In this document: positions 9,414-18,156 of the stretch, in pieces
Position numbering within the stretch: the stretch's first letter is position 1
How the letters are laid out: each line of letters starts with the position of its first letter
Source of the DNA: Sphingobium sp. JS3065
Lineage (GTDB): Bacteria; Pseudomonadota; Alphaproteobacteria; Sphingomonadales; Sphingomonadaceae
Reading direction: 5' to 3'
DNA: 64,000 nt
Assembly: GCF_026427355.1 (NCBI RefSeq)
Contig: NZ_CP102665.1
Coordinates: 558,001 to 622,000, forward strand
Translations under genes and position numbers: made by a program
Notes under the pieces: generated by a model
Told to the model about the DNA's origin: nothing
The model's input: only the letters and a program-made list of their open reading frames with translations
The model's database searches: none

Positions 9414-10576
9414 CCCCCGTTCCTTTCCGCCGGCGCATAGCGTCTGGATATTCGCACCGTCACCCAGGCCACGGCCATGGCGAAAGCGCCGGACAGGATG
9501 AGGCCCGCGCCACTGCCCAGCAGGTCGTCATTCAGTTCGAAGCTCAGGATGATGATGCGAAGGGCAAGCAGCGCAATCGCCCCCTGGAACAGCCGCCGCC
9601 ACCGGGCGAAAAGCGCGCCCGCCGCAACGGCGCTCCATAATATCAGGAAGAAGAGCGCACCGACCCACGGCCCCCGCATGGCCTCATGAACGCCCAGCAG
9701 GAGAGCCTGCGCGAAATGCAGCACCGCCGCGACGGCCAATATGCCCGCGGTCGCCTGCCCGGACCGCGTTTGCCTGACGGTCCAGATCACCGCAGCCGCG
9801 CCGACCAGAGCAAGGCTCCGGATCGCGGCGCTGCCGACGGCATGATGCGTCCTGCCGTCCCACCCGCCCGCGATGAGGGCGATGCTGACGCCGATGAGGA
9901 TGGTGATGATCGCCAGTTGTTCCAGCAGGCGCCAGAATGCAGGCCGATCGCTGCGGTCGCGCATGAATGCGGCCAGGGCGGCCACCGCCATGGGCGGGCA
10001 TGCGATCAATCCCCAATAGAGGGCGGGATGGGCGGGCTGCGGCATTTGCTGCCCCCACAACCAGCCATGGCCATATTCATCGGCATGCGACCATGCGACC
10101 CCCAGCACGCCCGCCAGCCACAGACCCGCAATCGGCCAGCCCCGCCCGAACAGCAGGAGCAGCGGCGAGAAGATGACCAGCCATGCCAGCAGCGGCTGCC
10201 ACAGGGGGGAAGATGTCTGATAGACTTGCCCGACATGCCCGAAAAAGCTGAGGCCAAGCACCGCCGCCACGAACAAGGGGCCATCGCTGAAATAGGCGTT
10301 CTTCGCCGCCGCATCGGGCAGGTAGCGCCAGAGCAGGCCCGCAAGTCCGATCATCAGTGCGAAGTGGATGGCGAGCCTGGTTTCGCCCGGTATCGCGTCC
10401 CAGTTCGCGGCGACCACGGACACGATGCCCAGTCCAATGGTCAACGCGCCCAGCCCGATAATCGCCCACAGGCCCAGCGGTCGGCTATGCGCAGCCTCCC
10501 ACTCGCGGATGCGCGCGGCGATCCCGGCATCGATCAGGCCCGCATCCTGCCATGCCCTGAGTTGTCGTTCCGACAT
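9410..10576 (-). CDS. DUF2157 multi-pass membrane protein
   Basis: 388 residues. The soluble N-terminus SERQLRAWQDAGLIDAGIAARIREWE is the DUF2157 helical domain. It is followed by roughly ten or more hydrophobic segments, beginning LGLWAIIGLGALTIGLGIVSVVAANWDAIP, the typical DUF2157 signature. The role is unknown, but the family co-occurs with the GDYXXLXY protein encoded directly downstream. The ATG at 10576 is preceded by a purine-rich GGGAGGGG tract. An upstream extension of the frame has no family similarity. Confidence 0.85.
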   Translation of the reverse strand: MSERQLRAWQDAGLIDAGIAARIREWEAAHSRPLGLWAIIGLGALTIGLGIVSVVAANWDAIPGETRLAIHFALMIGLAGLLWRYLPDAAAKNAYFSDGPLFVAAVLGLSFFGHVGQVYQTSSPLWQPLLAWLVIFSPLLLLFGRGWPIAGLWLAGVLGVAWSHADEYGHGWLWGQQMPQPAHPALYWGLIACPPMAVAALAAFMRDRSDRPAFWRLLEQLAIITILIGVSIALIAGGWDGRTHHAVGSAAIRSLALVGAAAVIWTVRQTRSGQATAGILAVAAVLHFAQALLLGVHEAMRGPWVGALFFLILWSAVAAGALFARWRRLFQGAIALLALRIIILSFELNDDLLGSGAGLILSGAFAMAVAWVTVRISRRYAPAERNGG

Positions 10577-10581
10577 GCGCC

Positions 10582-10740
10582 CTACCCCTCCCGCCCGGCG
10601 GATCGGTAACGGGGCCGGACCATGCCGTCGGCAGGCCCGGTCGCGCACATCGGGGGCGCCGGAATCGGCGATGCCAGGGCGACAAGCGGCTGAGAAGCCA
10701 GAACCGCCATTGGCGTGAACGCAAGATATCCCTGCCGCAT
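10582..10740 (-). CDS. Possible small peptide ahead of the DUF2157 operon
   Basis: An ATG at 10740 preceded by a very strong GGGGGGAGAG (about 3 nt spacing to the ATG) opens a 52-codon frame ending 5 bp before the DUF2157 start. The peptide begins MRQGYLAFTPMAVLASQPLV, basic then hydrophobic like a short signal or membrane segment, followed by a Pro/Arg-rich tail. I recognise no family. It may be a leader that couples translation to the next gene, or a chance frame. Confidence 0.35.
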   Translation of the reverse strand: MRQGYLAFTPMAVLASQPLVALASPIPAPPMCATGPADGMVRPRYRSAGREG

Positions 10741-10852
10741 GAACTCTCCCCCCGCTATGGGGTCAGACATGCCGGAAACGGTCAAACCATTCCAGCGGCA
10801 TTTTCTCGCCTGCGTTCGCCGTCATGGCCGAACTCCCGACGCTGGCGTGGGC

Positions 10853-11182
10853 CTAAATCCCCCGCCAGCGCGGCGCCCGCTTCTCCGAAAAGGCCCGCGG
10901 CCCCTCGATGATATCGTCGGAGTCGAACAAGGCTTTGATTGCCGGAAATTCCATCTGTCGGCCAAGCGCCTCCTCGACCGTCATCGACTGTCCCATGCGA
11001 ACCGCCTCCTTGGAGGCGCGAATCGCCATGGGACTGCATTCGATGAGCCGACGCAACACCTCGGCAACATCGCGTCCACCGATGCCTTCCCGTGTCAGCA
11101 GCGGGCATTCCACTCGCAGCAGCGACATGACCTGGAAATCGTTGTCGGCACGTATCGCGAGTGCGAGCGGCAGGAAATTAGG
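10853..11182 (-). pseudogene. C-terminal remnant of an enoyl-CoA hydratase/isomerase gene
   Basis: The minus strand encodes RLIECSPMAIRASKEAVRMG and ends GPRAFSEKRAPRWRGI, the last third of crotonase-family enoyl-CoA hydratases (the 'SP.A.RASK.A' helix and 'EG..AF.EKR.P.W.G' tail). The active-site half is missing: a stop codon lies at 11183-11185 and no crotonase sequence continues beyond it. It lies back to back with a plus-strand P450 remnant, so this spot is a rearrangement scar in former catabolic DNA. Confidence 0.72.
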
Positions 11183-11339
11183 TCAAGAACGGTCGAAGCG
11201 GCCACGCACTGCCATTCTCAAGTCCGTCCTTCAGACTGAGCGGCGCCTGATCGTCGAGAGCCGAGTAGAGGTTCGGGAATCCCAAGCGTATTGCAGCCAT
11301 CCGATGGACAACAACCAGCGCCCGCACGTCAGCGCTCCG

Positions 11340-11672
11340 CTCGTCGCTCCCCCAATAGACATCCCCGCGGGCTCCACGATGATGATCCGCTGGGATTCGG
11401 CCAATCGCGATGAGGCGAAGTTTGAGGATCCCGAGACATTCGACATCGACAGATCGAATCTGCGCCGCCACACCGCCTTCGGCCATGGCAAGCATTTCTG
11501 CATCGGCAACGGGCTGGCGCGGCTGGAACTGAAGGCGACGATCAGCGCGATGCTCGACCGTTTCGCGCATATAGCGCTCGCCGCCCCCGTTGAGCGTGCG
11601 CTGGCGTTGGACAATTGCGCGCTGCCTGCGCTGCACCTTACCTTGGAGCGCGCGGTGAAGCGACCGGAATAA
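11340..11672 (+). pseudogene. C-terminal remnant of a cytochrome P450 gene
   Basis: The plus strand encodes IDIPAGSTMMIRWDSANRD, then FDIDRSNLRRHTAFGHGKHF and CIGNGLARLELKAT, ending in ERAVKRPE. This is the region after the ExxR helix of a bacterial P450, including the heme-thiolate Cys in FGHGKHFCIG. All upstream parts (I-helix, ExxR) are absent. The open frame continues upstream into unrelated sequence, so the 5' portion has been lost. It is not an intact duplicate of the P450 at 40420, since the heme-region residues differ clearly. Confidence 0.8.
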
Positions 11673-11679
11673 CATCGCT

Positions 11680-11694
11680 AGCATATAATATGCT
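11680..11694. promoter_or_regulatory. Perfect inverted repeat upstream of SDR, member of the GCRTATNATAYGC set
   Basis: AGCATATAATATGCT is a perfect palindrome with 7-bp arms around one central base, 73 bp before the SDR start at 11767. It contains a TATAAT-like core, so it may be an operator overlapping a -10 box. Related sites occur upstream of several other catabolic genes in the window. Confidence 0.5.
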
Positions 11695-11766
11695 CACAAT
11701 CCTATTGCGCCTACGGACGAGTTCGCGCAAAGTGGAGAACCCCTACAGGATTTTGGAGAGACGACC

Positions 11767-12543
11767 ATGGCCGAGCAGCTGGAGGAATTTTCGAAAGGCG
11801 CCGCCCTGGTATATGGTGGTTCGGGCGGCATCGGCGCGGAGATTTGCCGATCGCTGGCCGCCTCCGGCTCCAATGTCGTTCTAACCTATTTCTCCAAGTC
11901 GACCGCCGCCGACGAAGTTGTGAAGGAAATCGAAGCGATGGGCCGCAAGGCCGTGGCTGTGCAGGTCAATGTAGAGGATCCGGTGGCGGTCAAGAAGGCC
12001 GTGGACGCGGCGCTGGAGAATTTCGGCGAGATCCATTCGGTCGTCTATGCGTCCGGCCCGCCGCTCGAATTTCTCTATATCAACCAGATTTCGGGCGCGG
12101 AATGGTCGCGCGTGATCAACGCCGACGTCAATGGCTGCTTCAACGTTGTGGAGGCGACGCTTCCCCATCTGCGTGCGCGCGGCAAGGGGAATTATGTCGG
12201 CATCATCACCGCCGCCGTCGATCGCGCGCCGCCGCGTGACATATTGTCGGCGGCCCCCAAGGCCGCGATCCAGATGCTGTTGCGCGGCGTCGCCCGAGAA
12301 GAGGGCCGTAACGGCATCCGCGCCAACATGGTCGGCCCCGGTTATATCGAAGCGGGACTGGGCCTCGCCACCGTTCATGATCATACTAAGGATTTTGTCG
12401 AGAGGATGATGCGCGCCATTCCGCTCAAGCGACCCGGTCGCGCGTCCGACATCGCCGACGTCACTTTATTCCTGCTGTCCGACAAGTCGAGCTATGTGAC
12501 CGGCGTGTCCATCCCCGTCGCGGGCGGTCTGCAACTGTCCTGA
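11767..12543 (+). CDS. Short-chain dehydrogenase/reductase lacking the usual catalytic Tyr
   Basis: 258 residues with the SDR Rossmann fold: GGSGGIG nucleotide-binding loop at about residues 18-24, an acidic NVEDP region, and the C-terminal 'G..IPVAGG' end. The active-site helix reads DILSAAPKAAIQ where classical SDRs have YxxxK: Lys is present but the expected Tyr is not, and a Pro is inserted. It may be a divergent or non-classical SDR. Upstream sequence (TTTTGGAGAGACG before the ATG) and the first 35 codons are repeated at 20771-20880 in a broken second copy. Confidence 0.85.
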   Translation: MAEQLEEFSKGAALVYGGSGGIGAEICRSLAASGSNVVLTYFSKSTAADEVVKEIEAMGRKAVAVQVNVEDPVAVKKAVDAALENFGEIHSVVYASGPPLEFLYINQISGAEWSRVINADVNGCFNVVEATLPHLRARGKGNYVGIITAAVDRAPPRDILSAAPKAAIQMLLRGVAREEGRNGIRANMVGPGYIEAGLGLATVHDHTKDFVERMMRAIPLKRPGRASDIADVTLFLLSDKSSYVTGVSIPVAGGLQLS

Positions 12544-12707
12544 CGATCTCCCGGGGCCGCAGACGCACATGCCTGCCGAACGTCCCATCGTCAGCCTCGA
12601 AGCGGACTCCGGCAAAAAACATGGGCGAGGCCGATTGATCACAGTCTTTTCCCAGCTGTTCTGCGCCGTCATCGTCGTATATCTCCGCAGATTTGCGGGA
12701 TTATCGC

Positions 12708-13457
12708 ATGAGCCACACCTCTTGTTTCCAGCTAGTCCGCGAAGGCGGCGGTGCGATCCTGCGCATCGCGCTGGACAGGCCGGCCCAGCGCAACGCCATG
12801 TCGCGCGCGATGGTCGACGCCATGCTTGCGCTGCTGGATACGGAAGGCGCGGGTGATGAGGCCCGCGTCATCATCGTGCACGGCCTTGGACGCGGCTTTT
12901 ACGCGGGCAGCGACCTAGGTGAGCTGGCTGAAATGCGTCGGATGGAGCGCGCCGCGTTCGAGGCGGATTGCGGCACACTCTCTTGCAGGCTCAATGACTA
13001 TCCCGTCCCGGTAATCGCCGCGGTGCACGGCTTTGCGATCGGGGGCGGCCTGACCCTGGCCGCCGCGTGCGATATGGTGATATCTACGGCTGACGCGACA
13101 TGGAGTTTGCCCGAAGTGCCGATTGGCCTGTTTCCCGCGTGGGGGCTGGGCGCGGTGGACGATCGGATCGGACTGGCTCGCGCGCGCCGGCTCGCCTTGG
13201 GAATGGATCGGCTGACGGGGACGCAGGCGGCAGACTGGGGACTGGTGGACGAGATCGCTTCGGAGCCGCTGGCGCATGCATCGGCTCTGGCCGCCAGCAT
13301 CATCGCTCTACCGGCAGCGCAGTTGGCGCAGGCCAAGGCCCATTATCGCCGCGCCGATCGCTGGACGGTCAAGGATCAAGCCGCTAACGCTCGCTTTCTT
13401 AACGCGACGGAAAGCGCCGAAGCCCAGGCTAGCTTCCTCCGCTTCGGCAAGGGCTGA
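12708..13457 (+). CDS. Enoyl-CoA hydratase/isomerase family protein
   Basis: 249 residues of crotonase fold. The acyl-CoA oxyanion-hole loops are seen as FYAGSDLGEL and HGFAIGGGLTLAAACD, followed by LPEVPIGLFPAWG, where the Glu corresponds to the second catalytic Glu of enoyl-CoA hydratases. The first catalytic Glu position appears to be Thr (GGGLTL), so it may be an isomerase, hydrolase or other crotonase rather than a standard hydratase. ATG at 12708 preferred over an upstream TTG; no convincing ribosome site precedes either. It follows the SDR by 165 bp and may be co-transcribed. Confidence 0.86.
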   Translation: MSHTSCFQLVREGGGAILRIALDRPAQRNAMSRAMVDAMLALLDTEGAGDEARVIIVHGLGRGFYAGSDLGELAEMRRMERAAFEADCGTLSCRLNDYPVPVIAAVHGFAIGGGLTLAAACDMVISTADATWSLPEVPIGLFPAWGLGAVDDRIGLARARRLALGMDRLTGTQAADWGLVDEIASEPLAHASALAASIIALPAAQLAQAKAHYRRADRWTVKDQAANARFLNATESAEAQASFLRFGKG

Positions 13458-13646
13458 CTTAGGATATGGCGGCCTAACGCGGTTGTCGGCCTGCCCGACA
13501 GAAATTGGGGCGCACTCGTCTGCGCCGCTATGCATCATCGGTAAGACCGTATGTCCGCTCTTTGGCTGAGGGTGGCTCGCCCTACACTGTGGTGGCGAGG
13601 GTTGCTCGGAGTGGCCGAGCCGATCCTCATCGCAGGAGGACGAGCC

Positions 13647-14756
13647 GTGGAGCATTCTACAGAAGTTTTCGTCGGAATGGATGTGGCAAAGACGCGGAAC
13701 GCGATTGCGGTCGCGGACGGCGAGCGCGGAGGCGAGGTGCGGTTCCTGGGAGAAGTCGACGCCTCTCTCGAGGCAATGCGACGGGTAGTGCAGCGGATCG
13801 CCGCCAAGCACGAACGTATCCATTTCTGCTACGAAGCCGGGCCGACGGGCTATGGCCTCCACCGGTTGATCACATCCATGGGCTATCCCTGCGACGTCGT
13901 CGCACCTTCGCTGATACCGAGGCGCCCCGGCGACAGGGTAAAGACCAATAGGCGTGATGCGGTCGGTTTGGCCAAGCTCCTGCGCGCAGGGGAACTGACG
14001 CCGGTGTGGGTTCCTGATGAGGGCCATGAAGCGATGCGCGACCTGGTCCGCGCTCGCGCTGCGGCGGTCGAGACCCAGCGCGTTCACCGACAACAGGTGA
14101 GTGCGTTCATGCTGAAGCACGGGCGCATCTTTCCGCGCAAAACGGCATGGGGGGCACGCCACCTCCGCTGGTTGCAAGAACAGCACTTCGATCATCCCGC
14201 TCACCAAATCGCACTGCAGGAACTCGTCGATGCGGTTCGCACGGACAGAGAGCGTATCGTTCGCATCGAGGCCGCGATCGAAGAGTTTCTGCCCAGCTGG
14301 TCACTGGCACCGGTCGTTCGCGCGCTCCAGGCCTTAAGAGGCGTGGAGCTTGTCGTCGCGGTCACTTTCGTCACCGAGGTTGGCGATGTGCGCCGGTTTG
14401 ACAGCCCGCGCCAGTTGATGGGATATTTGGGCTTGGTGCCAAGCGAGCGTTCGACTGGCGACGCGATCCGACGTGGCGGGATCACCAAGGCCGGCAACGG
14501 AAGAGTCCGACACATGCTGGTGGAGAGCGCCTGGACTTACCGTCACCCGCCCCGGGTGGGTAAGAACAAACTGTACCGCCTGGAGCAGACCACACCTAAG
14601 GTGCGGGAGATCGCCTGGAAGGCGCAGAGCCGTTTGACGGCTCGCTATCGAGCGCTCGACGCGAAGGGCAAGAAGACCACGGTAGTTTGCGCGGCGATCG
14701 CACGCGAGCTCGCCGGCTTCATGTGGGCGATCGCCCGGGAGGTCCAACCCGCCTGA
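13647..14756 (+). CDS. IS110-family transposase
   Basis: 369 residues. The N-terminal DEDD domain starts EVFVGMDVAKTRNAIAVADG and continues KTNRRDAVGLAKLLR. The C-terminal domain has the helix-hairpin-helix segment ALRGVELVVAVTFVTEVGD, then MGYLGLVPSE, GGITKAGNGRVRHMLVESAW and the Ser-type region, all typical of IS110 transposases. GTG at 13647 has AGGAGGA 6 nt upstream. IS110 elements usually lack terminal inverted repeats, and I cannot place the ends: non-coding sequence from roughly 13480 and up to about 14830 may belong to it. The gene looks intact. Confidence 0.9.
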   Translation: MEHSTEVFVGMDVAKTRNAIAVADGERGGEVRFLGEVDASLEAMRRVVQRIAAKHERIHFCYEAGPTGYGLHRLITSMGYPCDVVAPSLIPRRPGDRVKTNRRDAVGLAKLLRAGELTPVWVPDEGHEAMRDLVRARAAAVETQRVHRQQVSAFMLKHGRIFPRKTAWGARHLRWLQEQHFDHPAHQIALQELVDAVRTDRERIVRIEAAIEEFLPSWSLAPVVRALQALRGVELVVAVTFVTEVGDVRRFDSPRQLMGYLGLVPSERSTGDAIRRGGITKAGNGRVRHMLVESAWTYRHPPRVGKNKLYRLEQTTPKVREIAWKAQSRLTARYRALDAKGKKTTVVCAAIARELAGFMWAIAREVQPA

Positions 14757-15042
14757 CGATCACAATAGCTCCCGCGCACAGGCGGGGGCGGGACCACGGC
14801 AGGGGAATATCCGTCACACGCTTTGTGGCCGGCATCGCCGACGCCCGCTGTAAGATAGGATCAGCCCCGGACGCACAATCGGGAATGCGGTAGCCAACCC
14901 GCGTATCAGAGCTTGATCACCGACGTCTCTCAGATCCCGTCTCCACCTATGCGCGGTCACCACGGCACAGCTTCGCCCAGCGGTGGCTTTGCGCGCCCGC
15001 AACGTTGACAGCGGACATCAGAGCGTGGCCTGAGCACCGCCG
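14757..15042. other. Non-coding stretch after IS110 transposase
   Basis: No gene with family similarity is visible on either strand. The first tens of bases probably form the right end of the IS110-type element. The remainder leads into an IS66-like remnant. Short open frames here are shadows. Confidence 0.4.
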
Positions 15043-15175
15043 CTATGCGGCTTGGGCGACATCCTGCTCGCTCGGTTGCCAAGTCCAAGGCATGAGCTCA
15101 ACCCAGCGAGCAGCGGGCCAGTCGCCGGCGATCTTCTCTCGATGACATCGGTAATGTAGGCCTGCTGTCAACGCC
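15043..15175 (-). pseudogene. Probable C-terminal scrap of an IS66-type transposase
   Basis: The minus strand reads ...KIAGDWPAARWVELMPWTWQ followed by PSEQDVAQAA and a stop at 15043-15045. The 'DWPAARxxELxPWxW' tail is like the C-terminus of IS66 family TnpC proteins. Only about 40 residues remain and there is no matching sequence upstream. The assignment rests on this short motif alone. Confidence 0.45.
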
Positions 15176-15249
15176 GACTGGATTCTGACCCACCTAGTCA
15201 AGCTTAGCGCACATCTCCGAAGGCGGCCCCGAAGCCTGACGCGGACCGG

Positions 15250-16347
15250 CTATTTCGCGGCGTTGAATGCGAAGATCAACGTATTGGCCCCCGCCTGACG
15301 CGCCTCCTTCCACGGCAAATATTCAGGATCCTCCATGAACGCGTTCAACGCCTCCATGTTGGGAAAAGCGAAATGGGCGATCTGGCTGGGAATGACGTCG
15401 CCCTCCAGCACATCGACGAGGCCGGACACGGTCACGGGGCGTCCACCATGTCTTTCCATAATAGGTGGCACATGGCGAATATATTCACCAATCCATTCCG
15501 TGTCCGTGACGGTCAGCACGACGGTCATGTAAGCGGTCATATCTGTCTCCAGAATAGGAATTGCGGCAGGCTTTTCGTCTACTGAGGTGTCCGCTTCATC
15601 CGGCTCTGATCTGGCCAATTGCCCTATCGTGCGGGCCTGTATGCCAGGTTTGAGCCGCATATCGCCCGCATAATCGGACCAGGGATGGAAGAACATCAGT
15701 TCATCTTCCTGGAGACGGCTGACACGTTGGGCATAAGCATCCAGCGCGGCCGACAGAGTCTCGCGGTCCAAAATATCAACGCCATTCACCACGAACGGGG
15801 GCAGCACGTCGAAGCCGACAAAGCGCAGGATGCCATTGTGGATCGGCCAGAGCGCCGCCTCCATCGACCCGCACATGCCCGCAGGACTGAACGTGTAGCT
15901 CGGCCCTCCCGTGGTCGTGCAAATCATCGCGCGTTTACCTGCCATCATGCCGCGCTCAAAGAACTGCCCGGTGGAGCCGCCATAGGCGAAGCCGTTCGCA
16001 AATACCCGATCAACCCAGCCCTTCATTATGGCGGGCATGGAAAACCACCATAGCGGAAACTGGAAGATCACTGCGTCAGCACGGCGCAACTTGTCCATCT
16101 CGACAGCGATATCGGATGCAAAACTGCCGGTGCGGTTGGCATAATATTGTTCGCGCGAATATCCGAAACGAACGGAATCCCTCATCTCCTGAAAATCGCT
16201 GCGACTGGCGCGCGCCTCGAAATTCATGGCGTAAAGGTCCGACACCTCCACCTCATGCCCCTGCCGAAGCAGTGTATTTCTTGCCGTTTCAAGCAGGGCA
16301 TGGTTGAAGGAAGTGGGTTCGTGATGTGCATAAACGATAAGGATCAT
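15250..16347 (-). CDS. NAD(P)H:quinone reductase-like flavoprotein fused to a DUF1330 domain
   Basis: 365 residues. Residues 1 to about 235 form a flavodoxin-fold NAD(P)H dehydrogenase (quinone): MILIVYAHHEPTSFNHALL, then FQFPLWWFSMPAIMKGWVDR and TTTGGPSYTF, the FMN/FAD-binding loops of the NQO/MdaB type. A charged linker (about 235-268) leads to a DUF1330 domain, about 270-365, with YLPWKEARQAGANTLIFAF. DUF1330 is usually a separate protein of about 95 residues. Inside the frame an ATG at 15540 has GGAGAC 7 nt upstream, so the second domain might also be made alone. ATG 16347 matches family starts. Confidence 0.86.
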   Translation of the reverse strand: MILIVYAHHEPTSFNHALLETARNTLLRQGHEVEVSDLYAMNFEARASRSDFQEMRDSVRFGYSREQYYANRTGSFASDIAVEMDKLRRADAVIFQFPLWWFSMPAIMKGWVDRVFANGFAYGGSTGQFFERGMMAGKRAMICTTTGGPSYTFSPAGMCGSMEAALWPIHNGILRFVGFDVLPPFVVNGVDILDRETLSAALDAYAQRVSRLQEDELMFFHPWSDYAGDMRLKPGIQARTIGQLARSEPDEADTSVDEKPAAIPILETDMTAYMTVVLTVTDTEWIGEYIRHVPPIMERHGGRPVTVSGLVDVLEGDVIPSQIAHFAFPNMEALNAFMEDPEYLPWKEARQAGANTLIFAFNAAK

Positions 16348-16526
16348 GACGTTCCTGATAATGTATGCTAGCAAAACGTCAATAAGCGTTCTGTCTTGCT
16401 ATCGACTGATTTGATGGAGCCGATAAGGGGGAGTCGCGCGCAGGTTGATGAGCAAATTATGCTCTTCAGGCACGAGCAGGAATGCCAAGCGCCAAGAAAT
16501 CCTCCGCAGGTTCCGATCGGCGTCCA

Positions 16527-17642
16527 TCAGGCCCTCATGAAACCGGCGTTGATCGGCAAGCTATCAAGGTGCGATGGGCGAATCTTCGCCCATTCCGTGA
16601 CCACCCCGCGCAAATCGCGCGGATGGCTGCCGTGAAACAGCACGCTGTTCGCTCCCGCCTCGAACCGCTGCGACAAAGCGCGCGCTCCGTCCGCACCAGA
16701 GCCAATCGCGCAGCCTTTCTCGATCCATCCGCGTGGGTATTTTTCAGCCATGCGGCGCAGCTTGTCGTAATCGCGCGTCGTCGCTTCATCACCCATCATG
16801 GCGTCCGCCGGCTCACCGTCCAGTTCGGCAAGATAGGAACGCAGGCCCGGCACCAGGCTCTTGTCCCAATGGTTGCCGTCGCAAATGCCATCGAACAGAG
16901 CCGGAAACATCAGGTACGTGTTAATGCGGCGAACGATCCAAGTCAGATAATCTTCCTCTGACACGTCGCAGGCTGTCATCAGGATCGTCCAGACTCTCAC
17001 GCTCGCGGGATCGCGGCCGGCTTCTTCGGCTCCCTGGCGGACCAGCTTGACCGAACGTTCAACGGCCTCGGGCGTCCAGAGAGAATTGAGGAGCACGCCG
17101 TCAGCGATCCCCCCTGCCCACTTCAGCGTCTTTTCGCCCATGCTGGCTACCAGAATAGGCGGCGTGCGCTCTAGCTCGACGCCGAGGCGCAAATTGGAAA
17201 AGCTACCCAACGGCCCCTCATAATTCACGATTTCGTTGCGCCATAACCGACGCAACACGTCGATCCAGTCTCCCAGAATCTTGAAGTTGATCCGCGCGGT
17301 GCCGGTGGCGTCAGAGAAGCTGGCAGTGCCTCGTCCGATGCCCAGCGCAAATTTGCCGCCGTTCAGCTTGGCCACAGTCGCGCCATAACCGGCCGTGACG
17401 ATCGGGTGGCGCAGCGGCAGATTCTGGATAAGTCCGGCGACGATCCCCAAATCCGGCGCAAGCGCAGCCGCAACACCGCTCATGACATCGCAATTTTTGG
17501 CGCTGAAGCGTTCCGCCACCCACGTGGAGCCGATGCCCAGCGCCTTGGTGGCCCTGATCTCCTCGATAGCCTCAAGCGGCTCATAGATGTGACCGGGGAG
17601 CATATAGGCTCCCAGTTCGGGGAACAGCTTTTCCTGTTGCAT
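16527..17642 (-). CDS. LLM-class flavin/F420-dependent oxidoreductase
   Basis: 371 residues of luciferase-like TIM-barrel: AIEEIRATKALGIGSTWVAER near the start, NGGKFALGIGRGTAS in the middle (flavin phosphate region), and ERTPPILVASMGEKTLKWAGGIADGVLLNS. This pattern matches the F420-type LLM oxidoreductases abundant in actinobacteria and also found in sphingomonads. Substrate unknown; by context it could act on a hydrophobic catabolic intermediate. It lies upstream of the NQO-DUF1330 gene on the same strand with a 180-bp gap. Confidence 0.85.
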   Translation of the reverse strand: MQQEKLFPELGAYMLPGHIYEPLEAIEEIRATKALGIGSTWVAERFSAKNCDVMSGVAAALAPDLGIVAGLIQNLPLRHPIVTAGYGATVAKLNGGKFALGIGRGTASFSDATGTARINFKILGDWIDVLRRLWRNEIVNYEGPLGSFSNLRLGVELERTPPILVASMGEKTLKWAGGIADGVLLNSLWTPEAVERSVKLVRQGAEEAGRDPASVRVWTILMTACDVSEEDYLTWIVRRINTYLMFPALFDGICDGNHWDKSLVPGLRSYLAELDGEPADAMMGDEATTRDYDKLRRMAEKYPRGWIEKGCAIGSGADGARALSQRFEAGANSVLFHGSHPRDLRGVVTEWAKIRPSHLDSLPINAGFMRA

Positions 17643-18156
17643 GCCGAGTCTCCATCGTCCGTTTTGTTTTGTCGTGCGGCACCGGTAGATAGTTCGTGAG
17701 CATACTTATAGCAACTCGAAACGCTCAGAAATCGCATTCTCGCGGCAATGCCGCATCAACAGACATTCCATAGCTCGCGCATTATAGAAAACTGGCGAGC
17801 AGGCCCTCCAGATCAAGCACAGGGATTGGGGGGCGCCATAGTGCCATTATCTCCATGGGTCAGCTCCTGATCTGAAGTTACCGGGAGGCTGGTTAGTTGA
17901 GGGAAGCGTGGCCGCCTTTGGTGATTTCCTCATGCACATTCAGGTTCACCGCCGCTGGCGATACCGGCGCCCAGACCTTGGTCGTGGAGGGACCCGCAAA
18001 GGCGCATCACGATATCCGAAAATAAGCCAGCAATATAGTTTGGATGATTATCATTGCCTAACATGCTATATTTGGGTAGTTCACTGCTCCAGCTTCGGAA
18101 CAAGGAGCGGATCAGGTATCGTCGCCGCCGCGACGAGTAATTTGGAGAGCTTAAAA
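17643..18156. other. Divergent intergenic region between LLM oxidoreductase and TonB receptor
   Basis: About 510 bp with no gene I can support. It separates divergently read genes and must hold two promoters. GCATACTTATAGC at 17700-17712 is a weak match to the GCRTATNATAYGC element. An AT-rich stretch lies around 18030-18075. GGAGAG at 18144 is the ribosome site for the receptor. Confidence 0.4.
17700..17712. promoter_or_regulatory. Weak member of the GCRTATNATAYGC set upstream of LLM oxidoreductase
   Basis: GCATACTTATAGC lies 58 bp upstream of the ATG at 17642. It keeps the outer GCATA half but only part of the right half. Listed because of its position relative to better sites at 11680, 49961 and 56266. 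Confidence 0.25.

Noticed and set aside
10908..11340. The 5' half of the long plus-strand frame preceding the P450 remnant, read as one gene.
   Set aside because: Only the part after about 11340 is P450-like. The earlier part lies over the minus-strand enoyl-CoA hydratase remnant and shows no motif.
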